Of a DNA stretch of 64,000 nt, positions 8,101-15,999 are shown in pieces (the first letter of the stretch is position 1; every line of letters starts with the position of its first letter). The stretch comes from Lachnospiraceae bacterium. GTDB lineage: Bacteria > Bacillota > Clostridia > Lachnospirales > Lachnospiraceae. The translations under genes were made by a program, and so were the position numbers. Below the pieces are notes generated by a model. That model saw only the letters and a list, made by a program, of their open reading frames with translations, was not told the DNA's origin and made no database searches. Location: positions 99,884 to 163,883 of the forward strand of contig WSLY01000001.1 in NCBI GenBank assembly GCA_013316825.1, read 5' to 3'.

Positions 8101-9838
8101 ACCGGAAGCCTTTATGAACTGTAGTGATATCGGACAGGTGGATTTGTCCGGTGCGGCAATTACTTCTGTACCGGAGAGCGCGTTCCGCAATACGGGAAGC
8201 CTGTATTCGGTGACATTGCCGACAACAACCCGTTCTATCAGCAGATATGCGTTCCATGACAGCAATTTGAGATATATTGATATACCGAGCAGCGTGTCCT
8301 ATATAGACCCGCTTGCATTTAACACCAATATTAATCCCAAATCTGACGGCACTTACAATGCAATCGAGTTTTATTGTGAGCCGGACAGCGCGGCATCGAT
8401 TTATGCAGGCGAATATGACAATATCAGAATTACGGACAGACCGGACAGCACGACTTTTAAAGTGGTGTTCTGGAATGGTTCGACCATTGTCGACACGCAG
8501 GAAGTAGCGCGCGGGCAGTCAGCAGTGGCACCGCCGGATCCTGAGAGAGAAGGTTATAAATTTGTGGGATGGCTTCCTTCGAATTTTACCGAAGTCAGCA
8601 GGGATATGGATGTGGTGGCGCAGTTTGAGAGAATTGATTCTGCGGACACAAAGTTCAAGGTAGAGTATATTGACTACAATGATAATGTCATCTATACCTT
8701 TATGGCGGCGGCAGGAGAAGATGCGCCTGCAATTGTGCCTCCTGCGAGAGAGGGATATACTTTTACAGGGTGGCGTCCGGCGATAACAAACATCCAGAGC
8801 GATGTTAAGACCTATGCCCAGTATGAGAAAGGCGGCAGCGGTAATCCGAACGACCCGAATAATCCCAATAATCCGAACAACCCGAACAATCCGAACAACC
8901 CGAACGGTGGGAATGGTTCTGTGAGCGGCAATGTGAGTGGAAACGGCACGGCGAATCTGTATACGCTGACCGTGCGGAACGGCAGCGGTTCAGGCAGTTA
9001 TGCAGCGGGGGCGACGGTGATTATTATTGCAAACAATCCGGCGGCTTCACAGCGTTTCAGCAAGTGGACAACGGACAACAATGCGGTGAAGTTTGCGAGC
9101 AGTGAGGTATCTGCAACCACGATAGTTATGCCGGCTTCTAATGTCACCGTGACGGCAAATTATGTAGCAGGTTCTAATGGAGGAAGCGGCGGCAGCGGAT
9201 CCGGCACCACGAACCGGCCAACTACATCAGGCAACAATGCAGGGAATGATAATAATAAAACAGGAACGACGGTAGTCATTGACAAATATGGTTTTTCCAA
9301 TACGGGTGTTGTGGCAGTCACCATTAAAGGCTCTTCAGATAACTTTGTGGTAAAGATTTCAGAGGACCAGCAGGCGACGGAAGCTGCTATCAGGGCGCTG
9401 ATAGAGGAATACGGAAGTCTTGATAATATCAAGTATGTGCCGATGGATATTTCGCTGTATGATTCCACCGGAAATACAAAAATTACGGACACCTCAGGAC
9501 TTAAAATTGAGATTACCCTGCCGCTTCCGGATTCGTTGATTACGTATGCCGGCAACAATAAGGTGGCTGGTGTCGTCAATGACAAATTGGATAAACTTTC
9601 ACCAAAGTTTACAACAATAGACGGCGTAGCATGTGTGACCTTTACGGCAGAGCATTTTTCACCTTATGTTATTTACGTCAAGACTGATAGTCTGGAATCA
9701 ACCGGCGTGGCGGACAGTTCGCCTAAGACGGGAGATATCCATCCGAAGTGGTTTGCAGTTGTCGCTTTGTGCTGCATATCGGTGATATTGTTTGTAAAGA
9801 AGGATAAAACCGGCAAAAAGGTTATGGTAAGAGCATAA
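5198..9838 (+). CDS. Giant cell-wall-anchored leucine-rich-repeat protein (1546 aa)
   Basis: Secreted surface protein. A basic N-terminus and hydrophobic core ending AEARAAA (about residue 45) form the signal peptide. BspA-type LRR_5 repeats follow (about 250-440, 545-620 and 770-1050), recognisable by units such as IGNYAFYNCTNLRSITL. Two InlB-type B repeats lie near 1083-1142 and 1151-1207 (GYKFVGW, GYTFTGW), then an NPN spacer (1216-1236), a divergent bacterial repeat domain near 1254-1322, a Gly/Ser linker and a final globular domain. The C-terminus has SPKTG at 1508-1512, a hydrophobic segment and a basic tail: a full sorting signal. AAAGGAG supports the start. It is flanked by the sortase and a second LRR protein, only 11 bases away. 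Probably an adhesin or ligand-binding surface protein; its ligand is unknown. Confidence 0.92.
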   Translation: MTKKLGKKKNIRLRRRIRRTLGSICLITALLVAAIPVPEARAAAATEKFVWKATDSKIPEFPANYEHIYNTGDGQFQFAFTYDGSEPIAVILGYSGGTLAGNRLTIPDTVDAYTLYKVNEGGGRGYVAVSRSRKPLFYEQSPRKEETDVSGNITVTPAVYAPCYYRDYTNWGHLSLDQFYYEDPSGAYEDANGNHYAKTETATEQWIRNITVKYIGNQSLTSSGINIDTATGIVQEWVIAEGATGTGVVPNTTTIPGRTSGVSLNNEPLRGVFAGETNIVELIVGEQLVGIGNYAFYNCTNLRSITLGNGLEEIGHSAFENCVNMTNIGLDFTSRVNTIWNDTFRNCRALTAFVLPSAVTKIADHAFDGCSGLSSLDLSGAGQSKNVTLAQLGYFAFRGCSSLTGVTLPNSITSEQDTVHLNNFEGCTNLMRITSQGPYITYVTDIADSDTDTTSFTVQRFLAGVDPRFYFEGADISATHEFTKDNAIPFKYEGQELYEIINRIGQKPNHVDITYQVNNQNQLVYFNMTGDVEEIVIPETIGPYGISAINSGSFAGNCFLKKITIPASVTSINDGAFKGCHNLTAVIFTNAGNVTHIGSEAFATQVIVNGVHSEKCPNKNFLDSSSPDFVRIPKLTFTGTVGSDIGPFNYAMSASSTINAGEQTQTYITYYSGWPSNLEIRYEKDPDTGEGTATLVDYPVYTELKSGGVYTQNKYPYITAAYEEAAKEAISKYEQYQSGQSVNISDYEWDVINASLRVFVPSGVKAIAPGLFSGVVGVKDADGNYTTEKVENAAGGYLNPDQYVQEITLADITEYKPYTFSGCSALSQINITGGAQEIDDYAFAFAYINPPTVSGGDGEGSVSKLATINMSGGGGNVGDYAFANNPELTNVTLSSTVSSMGLRPFKDCPKLEEVSFSGGPYFTTNQAIIYSLKDGNKDTIIQCLESRGRLNTPGSINSSELAGVTAIAPEAFMNCSDIGQVDLSGAAITSVPESAFRNTGSLYSVTLPTTTRSISRYAFHDSNLRYIDIPSSVSYIDPLAFNTNINPKSDGTYNAIEFYCEPDSAASIYAGEYDNIRITDRPDSTTFKVVFWNGSTIVDTQEVARGQSAVAPPDPEREGYKFVGWLPSNFTEVSRDMDVVAQFERIDSADTKFKVEYIDYNDNVIYTFMAAAGEDAPAIVPPAREGYTFTGWRPAITNIQSDVKTYAQYEKGGSGNPNDPNNPNNPNNPNNPNNPNGGNGSVSGNVSGNGTANLYTLTVRNGSGSGSYAAGATVIIIANNPAASQRFSKWTTDNNAVKFASSEVSATTIVMPASNVTVTANYVAGSNGGSGGSGSGTTNRPTTSGNNAGNDNNKTGTTVVIDKYGFSNTGVVAVTIKGSSDNFVVKISEDQQATEAAIRALIEEYGSLDNIKYVPMDISLYDSTGNTKITDTSGLKIEITLPLPDSLITYAGNNKVAGVVNDKLDKLSPKFTTIDGVACVTFTAEHFSPYVIYVKTDSLESTGVADSSPKTGDIHPKWFAVVALCCISVILFVKKDKTGKKVMVRA
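8843..8905 (+). repeat. 9-bp tandem repeat encoding an Asn-Pro-Asn spacer
   Basis: Seven imperfect 9-bp units encode NPN or DPN triplets between the InlB-type repeats and the next domain. The units alternate synonymous codons, but slippage or recombination could change spacer length in multiples of three residues without a frameshift. Confidence 0.85.
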
Positions 9839-9849
9839 CGGAGAAAGAC

Positions 9850-12576
9850 ATGAAAAAATCAATTAAAGTTTCCGTGAGTGCGCTGCTTTTGGCACTGGCA
9901 TTGGCAGTGACGCAGATACCGGCTGCGCCGGTGTCTGCGGATACACCAACTTACTCTTCAGACGCGGATTTTCAGATGAATGGAACTATACTGGTAAAGT
10001 ATACAGGCACGGCAAAAACCGTGTCTGTTCCTGCTTCCGTAACGGCAATCGGCGAGGAAGCCTTTGCCGGCAATACGGATATGGAGACGCTTCTGTTTCG
10101 CGGAAACAGCGTAGAAACCATTGGCTACAGAGCTTTTGCGGAATGTACGGGATTGAAGGAGATAAAGCTGCCGGATTCGGTGAAGGAAGTTGGAAACGGT
10201 GCGTTTGGAAACTGTACGGCACTTAACAAGGTAACATTGGGAAAAGGACTTGATACGCTGGGGATTGGCGTTTTTGCCGGCTGCTCCGCTTTGAAAGACT
10301 TGTCGGTGACGAACGGAAACACAGCATTTTCCTATGCGGATGGCTGTCTGTATAACAGTGATAAAACCAAATTGTATTTTATGCTGCCTATGAGGGTAAG
10401 AGAATCTTACAGTATGCCCGCAACGGTTGCAGATATTGCGGAATATGCTTTTTGGGGCTGCAACAATGTAAAGACCATTGCGCTCAGCAGCAATTTAAAA
10501 AAAATACCGGACTATGCATTTACAAATTGCAAGTCTCTGACAGGAATTACCATTCCGTATTCTGTGCGTTCCATCGGCATTATGGCGTTTGCCGACTGTG
10601 TCAATTTGGGGACGGTAATGGTGCCCGCTACCGTGGAGACGATACATGACACCGCGTTTAATGGCTGCCCCAAGCTGATAATTTCGGCGGATAAGGGAAC
10701 GGCGGCATATAAATATTATCAAATATGGAAATTAATCAATCCGGCAGAGTATGAGGACACGGGAAATGCGGAGCCCGATACGCCGGGGGATGATTTAGAT
10801 ACGCCGCCGGATGGCGGAGAAGACAAGGAACCGACGCAGCCACAGCCGGATAGCGGCAATGTGCTGGGAAGCACTTATGTGGTGGGAAACAGCGCCTTTG
10901 TTTTTATGGATAATTCTGCGCCTCAAGTATATGGAAATGAGGAAGCAGATGTCAGCGGGAATGAAAGCGGTGATACAAAAGCGCCCACGGATGTGGACGT
11001 TTTGACGGGTACTGACCTGCAGAAGGGGACGGCTGTTCCCAAATATAGGATTGCATTTGGCAGCATAGTGGCAGATCAGGCTTTCTATAACAGTAGGGAG
11101 GCTGCCGGATATCAGATACCGGATGGAATTGTGGAAATTGGCGAATTTGCCTTTGCGAGAAGCAACCTTACTGCGGCAAACATTCCAAGAGGCGTAACGA
11201 CAATTGGTTACGGCGCTTTTTACCACTGTGACTATTTGCGGGAAGTTAAGATTCCTTCTACCGTCACGGACATTGCACCAAAGGCATTTGCCGAAAGCCT
11301 TTGGCTGAATAGCTGGCTGAAAGGAACCGGTGCGGAGGAATATTTGATTGTGGGAAATGGGATACTGCTGGCATATCGGGGAAGCGGCGGCAATTTGGTT
11401 ATACCGGAAACGGTAAAAAGAATTGCACCGGAAGCTTTTGCAGGAAATGAATCCATTGTATCCGTACAGCTTCCGGATTCTCTCATTGAAATTGGGGAAG
11501 CAGCGTTTTATGGCTGTAAAAATCTGCGGCTTGTGACCGGCGGAAGCAATGTGCGCGTCATAAGGGACAGAGCATTTATGGGCTGTCTTCCGGAAACAGC
11601 GCATGTATGGGAAAACGTGGAATATCTGGGGCTTTTAAGCTTTGATTTTTCCAATACGCCTTACAGTAGCTCCGAAAAAATAGTTGTTTTCGATGGCTTG
11701 AAACTGCCGGCGCCATGCCATGAGCTGACGGCAGAGCGGCTGTCCAATGAAGAAGCCAGAGGCTTTATTCTTGGAGATACGCAGATTGCGATTGTAGAAA
11801 GGGAAATGGAAGAGGAGGAGCTGGCAGGTACTGTGTTATCACCGGCGGACAATGGCTTTAAGGGGATAATTGCTTATATCAGCTCACATGATAAGGGGAT
11901 TGTAACCTGTTTTGCTACTACCTATACCGAAGCGGAATTTGCTGCTGCGTATATTCCCGAATACATCAATATTGACGGCAAGAGCTATCAAATGACGGGA
12001 ATGGAAAACGTTTCCATATTCGGGAAAGAAAGAGAGTATCCGGCGGGCAGTATTTCGGTTGAAAATACAAGTACGGTATTGACAGAGGATATCAGTGCTG
12101 AGCTTGAAGGAAACAATGGCTCCTACTATTTGCAGGTCTCTGACAGTCTGGACGCATATACAGCTTTAAATGCAGGTTATGAGGCAGTCTACAGAGAAGC
12201 GCTTCCATCGGCTTCTTTGTGTGTGGACATAGATTTGGTGGACAGGAAAACCAGAGTACCTATTTTAAAAACCGGAAGCAGAAAGCTCAGAGTAACGGTT
12301 ACACTGCCGACGGGTTTTGCAACAAGCGGATTGCGCGTTTACCAGACGGATAGAAACGGACAGCTTATGGGGCTTTCCTATGCGGTAGAAGGGAATCAGG
12401 TTATTTTTGAAACCAATATGCTTTCTCCGGTTGCCATTTGCAGAACGGGAAGTGCTGCGACGGGCCGTATGGATGCTTCTCCGGACACGGGAGATGCGCT
12501 CCAGCCCAAGTATATCTGGGCAGCCGGACTTGCAGGCATGGCGGCTGCAATTCTGCTGATAAAGAAGAAAAAGTGA
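9850..12576 (+). CDS. Cell-wall-anchored leucine-rich-repeat protein (908 aa)
   Basis: Second secreted LRR_5 surface protein. The signal peptide covers about residues 1-30 (ends APVSA). BspA-type repeats fill about 45-280, for example IGEEAFAGNTDMETLLF, and resume around 420-600. Between them is an acidic Pro/Asp/Glu linker (about 300-340). A non-repeat domain of about 270 residues precedes the C-terminal sorting signal SPDTG (877-881), a hydrophobic stretch and KKKK. It starts 11 bases after the larger LRR gene with GGAG ahead, so the sortase and both substrates form one operon ended by the hairpin at 12593-12630. The overall design resembles its neighbour without the InlB repeats. Likely function: adhesion or cell-surface interaction. 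Confidence 0.92.
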   Translation: MKKSIKVSVSALLLALALAVTQIPAAPVSADTPTYSSDADFQMNGTILVKYTGTAKTVSVPASVTAIGEEAFAGNTDMETLLFRGNSVETIGYRAFAECTGLKEIKLPDSVKEVGNGAFGNCTALNKVTLGKGLDTLGIGVFAGCSALKDLSVTNGNTAFSYADGCLYNSDKTKLYFMLPMRVRESYSMPATVADIAEYAFWGCNNVKTIALSSNLKKIPDYAFTNCKSLTGITIPYSVRSIGIMAFADCVNLGTVMVPATVETIHDTAFNGCPKLIISADKGTAAYKYYQIWKLINPAEYEDTGNAEPDTPGDDLDTPPDGGEDKEPTQPQPDSGNVLGSTYVVGNSAFVFMDNSAPQVYGNEEADVSGNESGDTKAPTDVDVLTGTDLQKGTAVPKYRIAFGSIVADQAFYNSREAAGYQIPDGIVEIGEFAFARSNLTAANIPRGVTTIGYGAFYHCDYLREVKIPSTVTDIAPKAFAESLWLNSWLKGTGAEEYLIVGNGILLAYRGSGGNLVIPETVKRIAPEAFAGNESIVSVQLPDSLIEIGEAAFYGCKNLRLVTGGSNVRVIRDRAFMGCLPETAHVWENVEYLGLLSFDFSNTPYSSSEKIVVFDGLKLPAPCHELTAERLSNEEARGFILGDTQIAIVEREMEEEELAGTVLSPADNGFKGIIAYISSHDKGIVTCFATTYTEAEFAAAYIPEYINIDGKSYQMTGMENVSIFGKEREYPAGSISVENTSTVLTEDISAELEGNNGSYYLQVSDSLDAYTALNAGYEAVYREALPSASLCVDIDLVDRKTRVPILKTGSRKLRVTVTLPTGFATSGLRVYQTDRNGQLMGLSYAVEGNQVIFETNMLSPVAICRTGSAATGRMDASPDTGDALQPKYIWAAGLAGMAAAILLIKKKK

Positions 12577-12592
12577 CAGGTAACAAAAGAAG

Positions 12593-12630
12593 CCTCCGGC
12601 ATATGATAGAGAAAAAGCCGGAGGTTTTTT
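12593..12630 (+). terminator. Terminator of the LRR operon that contains the protease ribosome site
   Basis: A GC-rich 8-bp stem (12593-12600 with 12617-12624), a 16-base loop and six T (12625-12630) form a classical intrinsic terminator just after the second LRR gene. The 3' arm carries GGAGG at 12620-12624, eight bases ahead of the GTG of the subtilisin gene, so the folded hairpin would also hide that ribosome site. Confidence 0.88.
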
Positions 12631-12632
12631 GT

Positions 12633-13544
12633 GTGTACAGAGTGAGAGAGCAGACTGGATGCAGCAGCATGGTACAGTCTGGCGGCGGAAAAGGAATTAC
12701 GGTTGCTGTGCTGGATACAGGAGTGGCAAGGCATCCGGATTTGACAGACAGAATTCTCGGGTTTCAAGACTTTGTCAATCATGGTACGGGAGTATATGAT
12801 GATAGCGGACACGGTACGCATGTCTGTGGGATTATTGGCGGAAATGGTTATTTGTCCAAAGGAAGATACCGAGGAATGGCGCCGGAGGCAGGACTTGTGG
12901 TAGGAAAGGTGTTGGATGAGAAGGGCGACGGAACGGTGGACGCCATGCTTCAGGGAATTGACTGGGTCTGGAAGAATATGGATCGTTACCATATTCGGAT
13001 TCTAAATATATCCGTTGGAATTGGACAGCTTATAGACGAGGAGAAGGAAGAGGTTTTAAAAGAGAGACTGGAAATGCTTTGGAATCAAGGAATCCTTGTT
13101 GTATGTGCGGCAGGGAATAATGGGCCGGCATGCGGCTCGCTTTCCTCTATCGGAAGAAGCCGGCTTCTCATTACGGTAGGCTGCAACGACGGAACTTATT
13201 TCCAGAATAAGCCTAATCGGTGCGCCGCCTATTCAGCACGTGGAGGTCGTTTTGATACCATGAAAAAACCGGATATTGTGGCGCCCGGGACGGAAATTAT
13301 ATCTTGTAATGGAATGTGCAGAAAGAACAGGACAGGATATGTAAATGCATATGTAGCCAAAAGCGGCACCTCCATGGCAACGCCGGTGGTATCCGGTGCG
13401 CTGGCACTGCTTTTGCATAAGCATCCGGAATACGATAATGAGACGGCGAAGCGAAAACTTCTTTTTAGTGCGGATGACCTGCAGGAACCGTGGTATCAGC
13501 AGGGATGGGGAATGATTAATGTGGCGAGGATGATGGAAGGATAG
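12633..13544 (+). CDS. Subtilisin-like serine protease (S8), cytoplasmic type
   Basis: S8 peptidase with the full triad: Asp28 in AVLDTG, His60 in GHGTHV and Ser247 in GTSMATP, numbering from the GTG at 12633. The product is 303 residues with no signal peptide and almost no propeptide, like intracellular subtilisins. The GTG at 12633 is preferred because GGAGG lies 8 bases ahead. The frame is open further upstream, with an ATG at 12603, but that codon sits inside the loop of the preceding terminator and lacks a ribosome site. Being just downstream of the sortase/LRR operon suggests, but does not show, a link to surface-protein turnover. Expression may depend on read-through or on a promoter I cannot see. 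Confidence 0.88.
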   Translation: MYRVREQTGCSSMVQSGGGKGITVAVLDTGVARHPDLTDRILGFQDFVNHGTGVYDDSGHGTHVCGIIGGNGYLSKGRYRGMAPEAGLVVGKVLDEKGDGTVDAMLQGIDWVWKNMDRYHIRILNISVGIGQLIDEEKEEVLKERLEMLWNQGILVVCAAGNNGPACGSLSSIGRSRLLITVGCNDGTYFQNKPNRCAAYSARGGRFDTMKKPDIVAPGTEIISCNGMCRKNRTGYVNAYVAKSGTSMATPVVSGALALLLHKHPEYDNETAKRKLLFSADDLQEPWYQQGWGMINVARMMEG

Positions 13545-13590
13545 CCATTATCATTGCTTTTTGACTTGTCTCATAACTTCACAATAAAGC

Positions 13591-13619
13591 TTGACATACC
13601 TCGTATGATTGTATACAAT
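13591..13619 (+). promoter_or_regulatory. Consensus promoter of the citrate synthase-GntR-IDH operon
   Basis: TTGACA (13591-13596), a 17-base spacer and TACAAT (13614-13619) form a near-perfect housekeeping promoter. The expected start is around 13626, giving a leader of about 120 bases before the ATG at 13745. Confidence 0.8.
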
Positions 13620-13629
13620 TATACGAGGT
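13598..13629. promoter_or_regulatory. 32-bp palindromic operator, probable GntR/FCD site
   Basis: A 32-bp inverted repeat centred at 13613.5 with a single mismatched pair (13607/13620). The centre is ATTGTATACAAT (13608-13619) and the outer arms are ACCTCGTAT and ATACGAGGT. It covers the promoter spacer and the -10. The core fits the GT-(0-1)-AC half-site pattern known for FadR/FCD-type GntR proteins, and a gene of that family lies in the same operon, which suggests autoregulated repression. Confidence 0.75.
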
Positions 13630-13686
13630 AATTGTTTGCAGGTACGGTAACGGCAGGCACACAGATAACTTACACAAAATGATTGC

Positions 13687-13697
13687 CTGTATACAAT
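13687..13697. promoter_or_regulatory. Second weaker copy of the operator core
   Basis: CTGTATACAAT repeats the core of the upstream operator, centred 78 bp downstream of it, inside the predicted leader. Only TGTATACA is palindromic here, so it would be an auxiliary or roadblock site. Confidence 0.45.
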
Positions 13698-13744
13698 ATT
13701 TGTGCCACTATCAGCATGATGGCAGAGAAAAGAGGGTTTTTGGA

Positions 13745-15154
13745 ATGAAGGATAAGGATACGTTTCAGTACAGACCAATTAATATGAATGCAAGAAACAA
13801 TCTTTTGGAAATAGAGGAGCACATGTACATATTGGATGATGTGGAAAAGCCGAATGTATTCCGCAATATGTTTCCCTACTCAGAGATTCCCAAAATTCCT
13901 TTTAATGACAGGATTGTGCCGCATAATATGCCAAAGGAAATCTGGATTACCGACACGACCTTCCGTGACGGACAGCAGTCCAGAGCGCCTTATACTACGG
14001 AGCAGATTGTGACAATATATGATTATCTGCACAGGCTGGGCGGACCGAACGGCATGATTCGGGCTTCCGAATTTTTCCTGTATAGCAAAAAAGACAGGGA
14101 TGCCGTTTATAAATGTATGGAGAAAGGATATCGGTTTCCGGAGGTGACAAGCTGGATTCGGGCAAGCAAGGAGGATTTTAAGCTTGTCAAGGAGATTGGT
14201 ATGAAGGAAACCGGCATTCTGGTGAGCTGCTCGGATTACCATATTTTCCTAAAGCTTAAAATGACGAGAAGGCAGGCAATGGAGCATTACCTGAGTGTTA
14301 TCAGGGAATGTCTTGAGGAGGGCATTAGTCCGCGCTGCCATTTAGAGGACATTACGCGGGCGGACATTTACGGCTATGTGGTGCCTTTCTGTACGGAACT
14401 GATGAAGCTGCAAGAGCAGTATGGAATACCGATTAAAGTACGTGCCTGCGATACGATGGGCTATGGGGTCAATTATCCGGGCGCCGTGATTCCCAGAAGC
14501 GTACAAGGCATCGTTTATGCCATTCATACACATGCGGGAGTACCGCATGAAAATATTGAATGGCACGGACATAATGATTTTTATAAGGCGGTTTCCAATT
14601 CGACGACAGCGTGGCTCTACGGATGCGCAGGTATCAATACTTCCCTGTTTGGCATTGGAGAGCGGACAGGAAATACGCCTTTGGAGGCGATGGTGTTTGA
14701 GTATGCACAGCTGCGCGGCAATCTGAATGGCATGGACACCACGGTGATTACGGAACTTGCAGAATATTATGAAAAGGAAATTGGTTATCACATACCGGAG
14801 AGAACGCCCTTTGTGGGTAAGAATTTTAATGTCACCAGAGCAGGTATTCATGCGGACGGGCTATTGAAAAATGAAGAAATCTATAATATCTTTGATACAG
14901 AAAAATTTTTGAACAGACCGGTTCTATGTGCCGTTTCCAATACCTCAGGGCTTGCGGGTATTGCCCATTGGATGAACACCTATTACCAGCTAAAGGGAGA
15001 AAAGCAGGTGGACAAGGGCAGTGAACTGGTAAAGGCAGTCAAGCAGTGGGTGGACGAAGAATATGCGGGCGGACGTGTTACCGTGCTGACAGACGATGAG
15101 CTGGTGGCAGTGATTGAAAAAAACTGTGAAGAAATGGGAATTTCCTTAGGGTAA
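13745..15154 (+). CDS. Re-citrate synthase-like enzyme of the isopropylmalate/homocitrate synthase family
   Basis: DRE-TIM metallolyase fold enzyme that condenses acetyl-CoA with a 2-oxo acid. The signature ITDTTFRDGQQS near residue 70 and the metal-binding EWHGHNDF motif are intact. The 469-residue product lacks the long regulatory domain of LeuA. Clostridial Re-citrate synthases, first described in Clostridium kluyveri, belong to this family and are usually annotated as isopropylmalate or homocitrate synthase. The same operon encodes isocitrate dehydrogenase, which favours citrate as product, giving 2-oxoglutarate for glutamate. That choice is inference; isopropylmalate or homocitrate synthase is the alternative, although no leuBCD or lysine genes are adjacent. 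The start at 13745 has GAGGG about 8 bases ahead; the open frame reaches back to 13679. Confidence 0.8.
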   Translation: MKDKDTFQYRPINMNARNNLLEIEEHMYILDDVEKPNVFRNMFPYSEIPKIPFNDRIVPHNMPKEIWITDTTFRDGQQSRAPYTTEQIVTIYDYLHRLGGPNGMIRASEFFLYSKKDRDAVYKCMEKGYRFPEVTSWIRASKEDFKLVKEIGMKETGILVSCSDYHIFLKLKMTRRQAMEHYLSVIRECLEEGISPRCHLEDITRADIYGYVVPFCTELMKLQEQYGIPIKVRACDTMGYGVNYPGAVIPRSVQGIVYAIHTHAGVPHENIEWHGHNDFYKAVSNSTTAWLYGCAGINTSLFGIGERTGNTPLEAMVFEYAQLRGNLNGMDTTVITELAEYYEKEIGYHIPERTPFVGKNFNVTRAGIHADGLLKNEEIYNIFDTEKFLNRPVLCAVSNTSGLAGIAHWMNTYYQLKGEKQVDKGSELVKAVKQWVDEEYAGGRVTVLTDDELVAVIEKNCEEMGISLG

Positions 15155-15185
15155 AGAAAAGCGAAAATCCGTGGAGGCAGCAAAA

Positions 15186-15899
15186 GTGAACAATTATGAT
15201 GTAAAGCAGGAAGTGACCGATAAGTATTCTCTGCGCGGCAGAGTCTTCCATAAGCTCAGAGAAGACATTTTAAACGGTAAATATGAGGAGCATGAGGAAT
15301 TAAAGGAAGTGACTATCGGAGAGGAGCTTGGAGTCAGCAGGACACCGGTGCGGGAGGCATTCAGGCAGCTTGAACTGGAGGGGCTGATTCAGATTATTCC
15401 CAACAAAGGCGCGTATGTGACAGGCATTACAGAAAAAGACGTTAAGGATATTTATATGATACGCTCTCTGCTAGAAGGACTCTGTGCCCGCTGGGCGACG
15501 GAGCATATTACCAAAGAGCAGCTTGAGGAGATGGAGGAAAACGTATATCTTGCAAAATTTCATGCGGCAAAAGGGCATATGGAGCAGATAGCGGAGCTTG
15601 ACAATCGTTTTCATGAGATTTTATATGAGGCGTGCAATTCTAAGATGCTGGAGCATCAGCTCAAAGATTTTCATGCATACGTGCTGCGTGTCAGAAGGAA
15701 AACCCTTGCCAATCAGGTCAGGGGAACAGCCTCAAATGAAGAGCATGAGAAGATTATGGAAGCCATTAAAGCACATGATGCGGACAATGCGGAGAAGCTT
15801 GCACATCAGCATATGATAAACGCCTATGAAAATATGGTAAAAAACGGGCTGCATGAAGCCTATGAAAATAAGAAGCTGCCTTCGGAACCGAAAGCATAA
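15186..15899 (+). CDS. GntR-family transcriptional regulator (FCD subfamily)
   Basis: DNA-binding regulator of 237 residues. The N-terminal winged helix is clear (GVSRTPVREAFRQLELEGLI, near residues 50-70), and the C-terminal all-helical FCD ligand domain carries the Asp/His metal-site pattern (ELDNRFHEIL). The start is the GTG at 15186, with GGAGG at 15174-15177 region 8 bases ahead; an in-frame GTG at 15171 overlaps that ribosome site and is unlikely. It lies between the citrate synthase-like gene and isocitrate dehydrogenase and probably binds the palindrome at 13598-13629. The effector is unknown; an organic acid such as citrate or 2-oxoglutarate would be typical for FCD proteins. Confidence 0.92.
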   Translation: MNNYDVKQEVTDKYSLRGRVFHKLREDILNGKYEEHEELKEVTIGEELGVSRTPVREAFRQLELEGLIQIIPNKGAYVTGITEKDVKDIYMIRSLLEGLCARWATEHITKEQLEEMEENVYLAKFHAAKGHMEQIAELDNRFHEILYEACNSKMLEHQLKDFHAYVLRVRRKTLANQVRGTASNEEHEKIMEAIKAHDADNAEKLAHQHMINAYENMVKNGLHEAYENKKLPSEPKA

Positions 15900-15999
15900 A
15901 AATGCAGCGGATGTGCCATGAAGAAAAAGTTGAAGTATGTTAAAAGTATGAAAGTAAATGCAAGAATGATAACAAAAAAGAAGAAAAATGGAGGAAAAG

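Noticed and set aside
8843..8905. Tandem repeats considered as a CRISPR array
   Set aside because: Units are 9 bp, contiguous and in frame, without spacers; they encode an NPN linker.
10795..11604. Long reverse-strand open frame within the second LRR gene
   Set aside because: It has no ribosome site or family features and lies wholly inside a clear LRR gene with a signal peptide and sorting signal; it is a shadow of the codon pattern.
12438..12632. Longer N-terminus for the subtilisin (start at 12438 or 12603)
   Set aside because: These positions overlap the second LRR gene or lie in the terminator loop and lack ribosome sites; the GTG at 12633 has GGAGG at ideal spacing.
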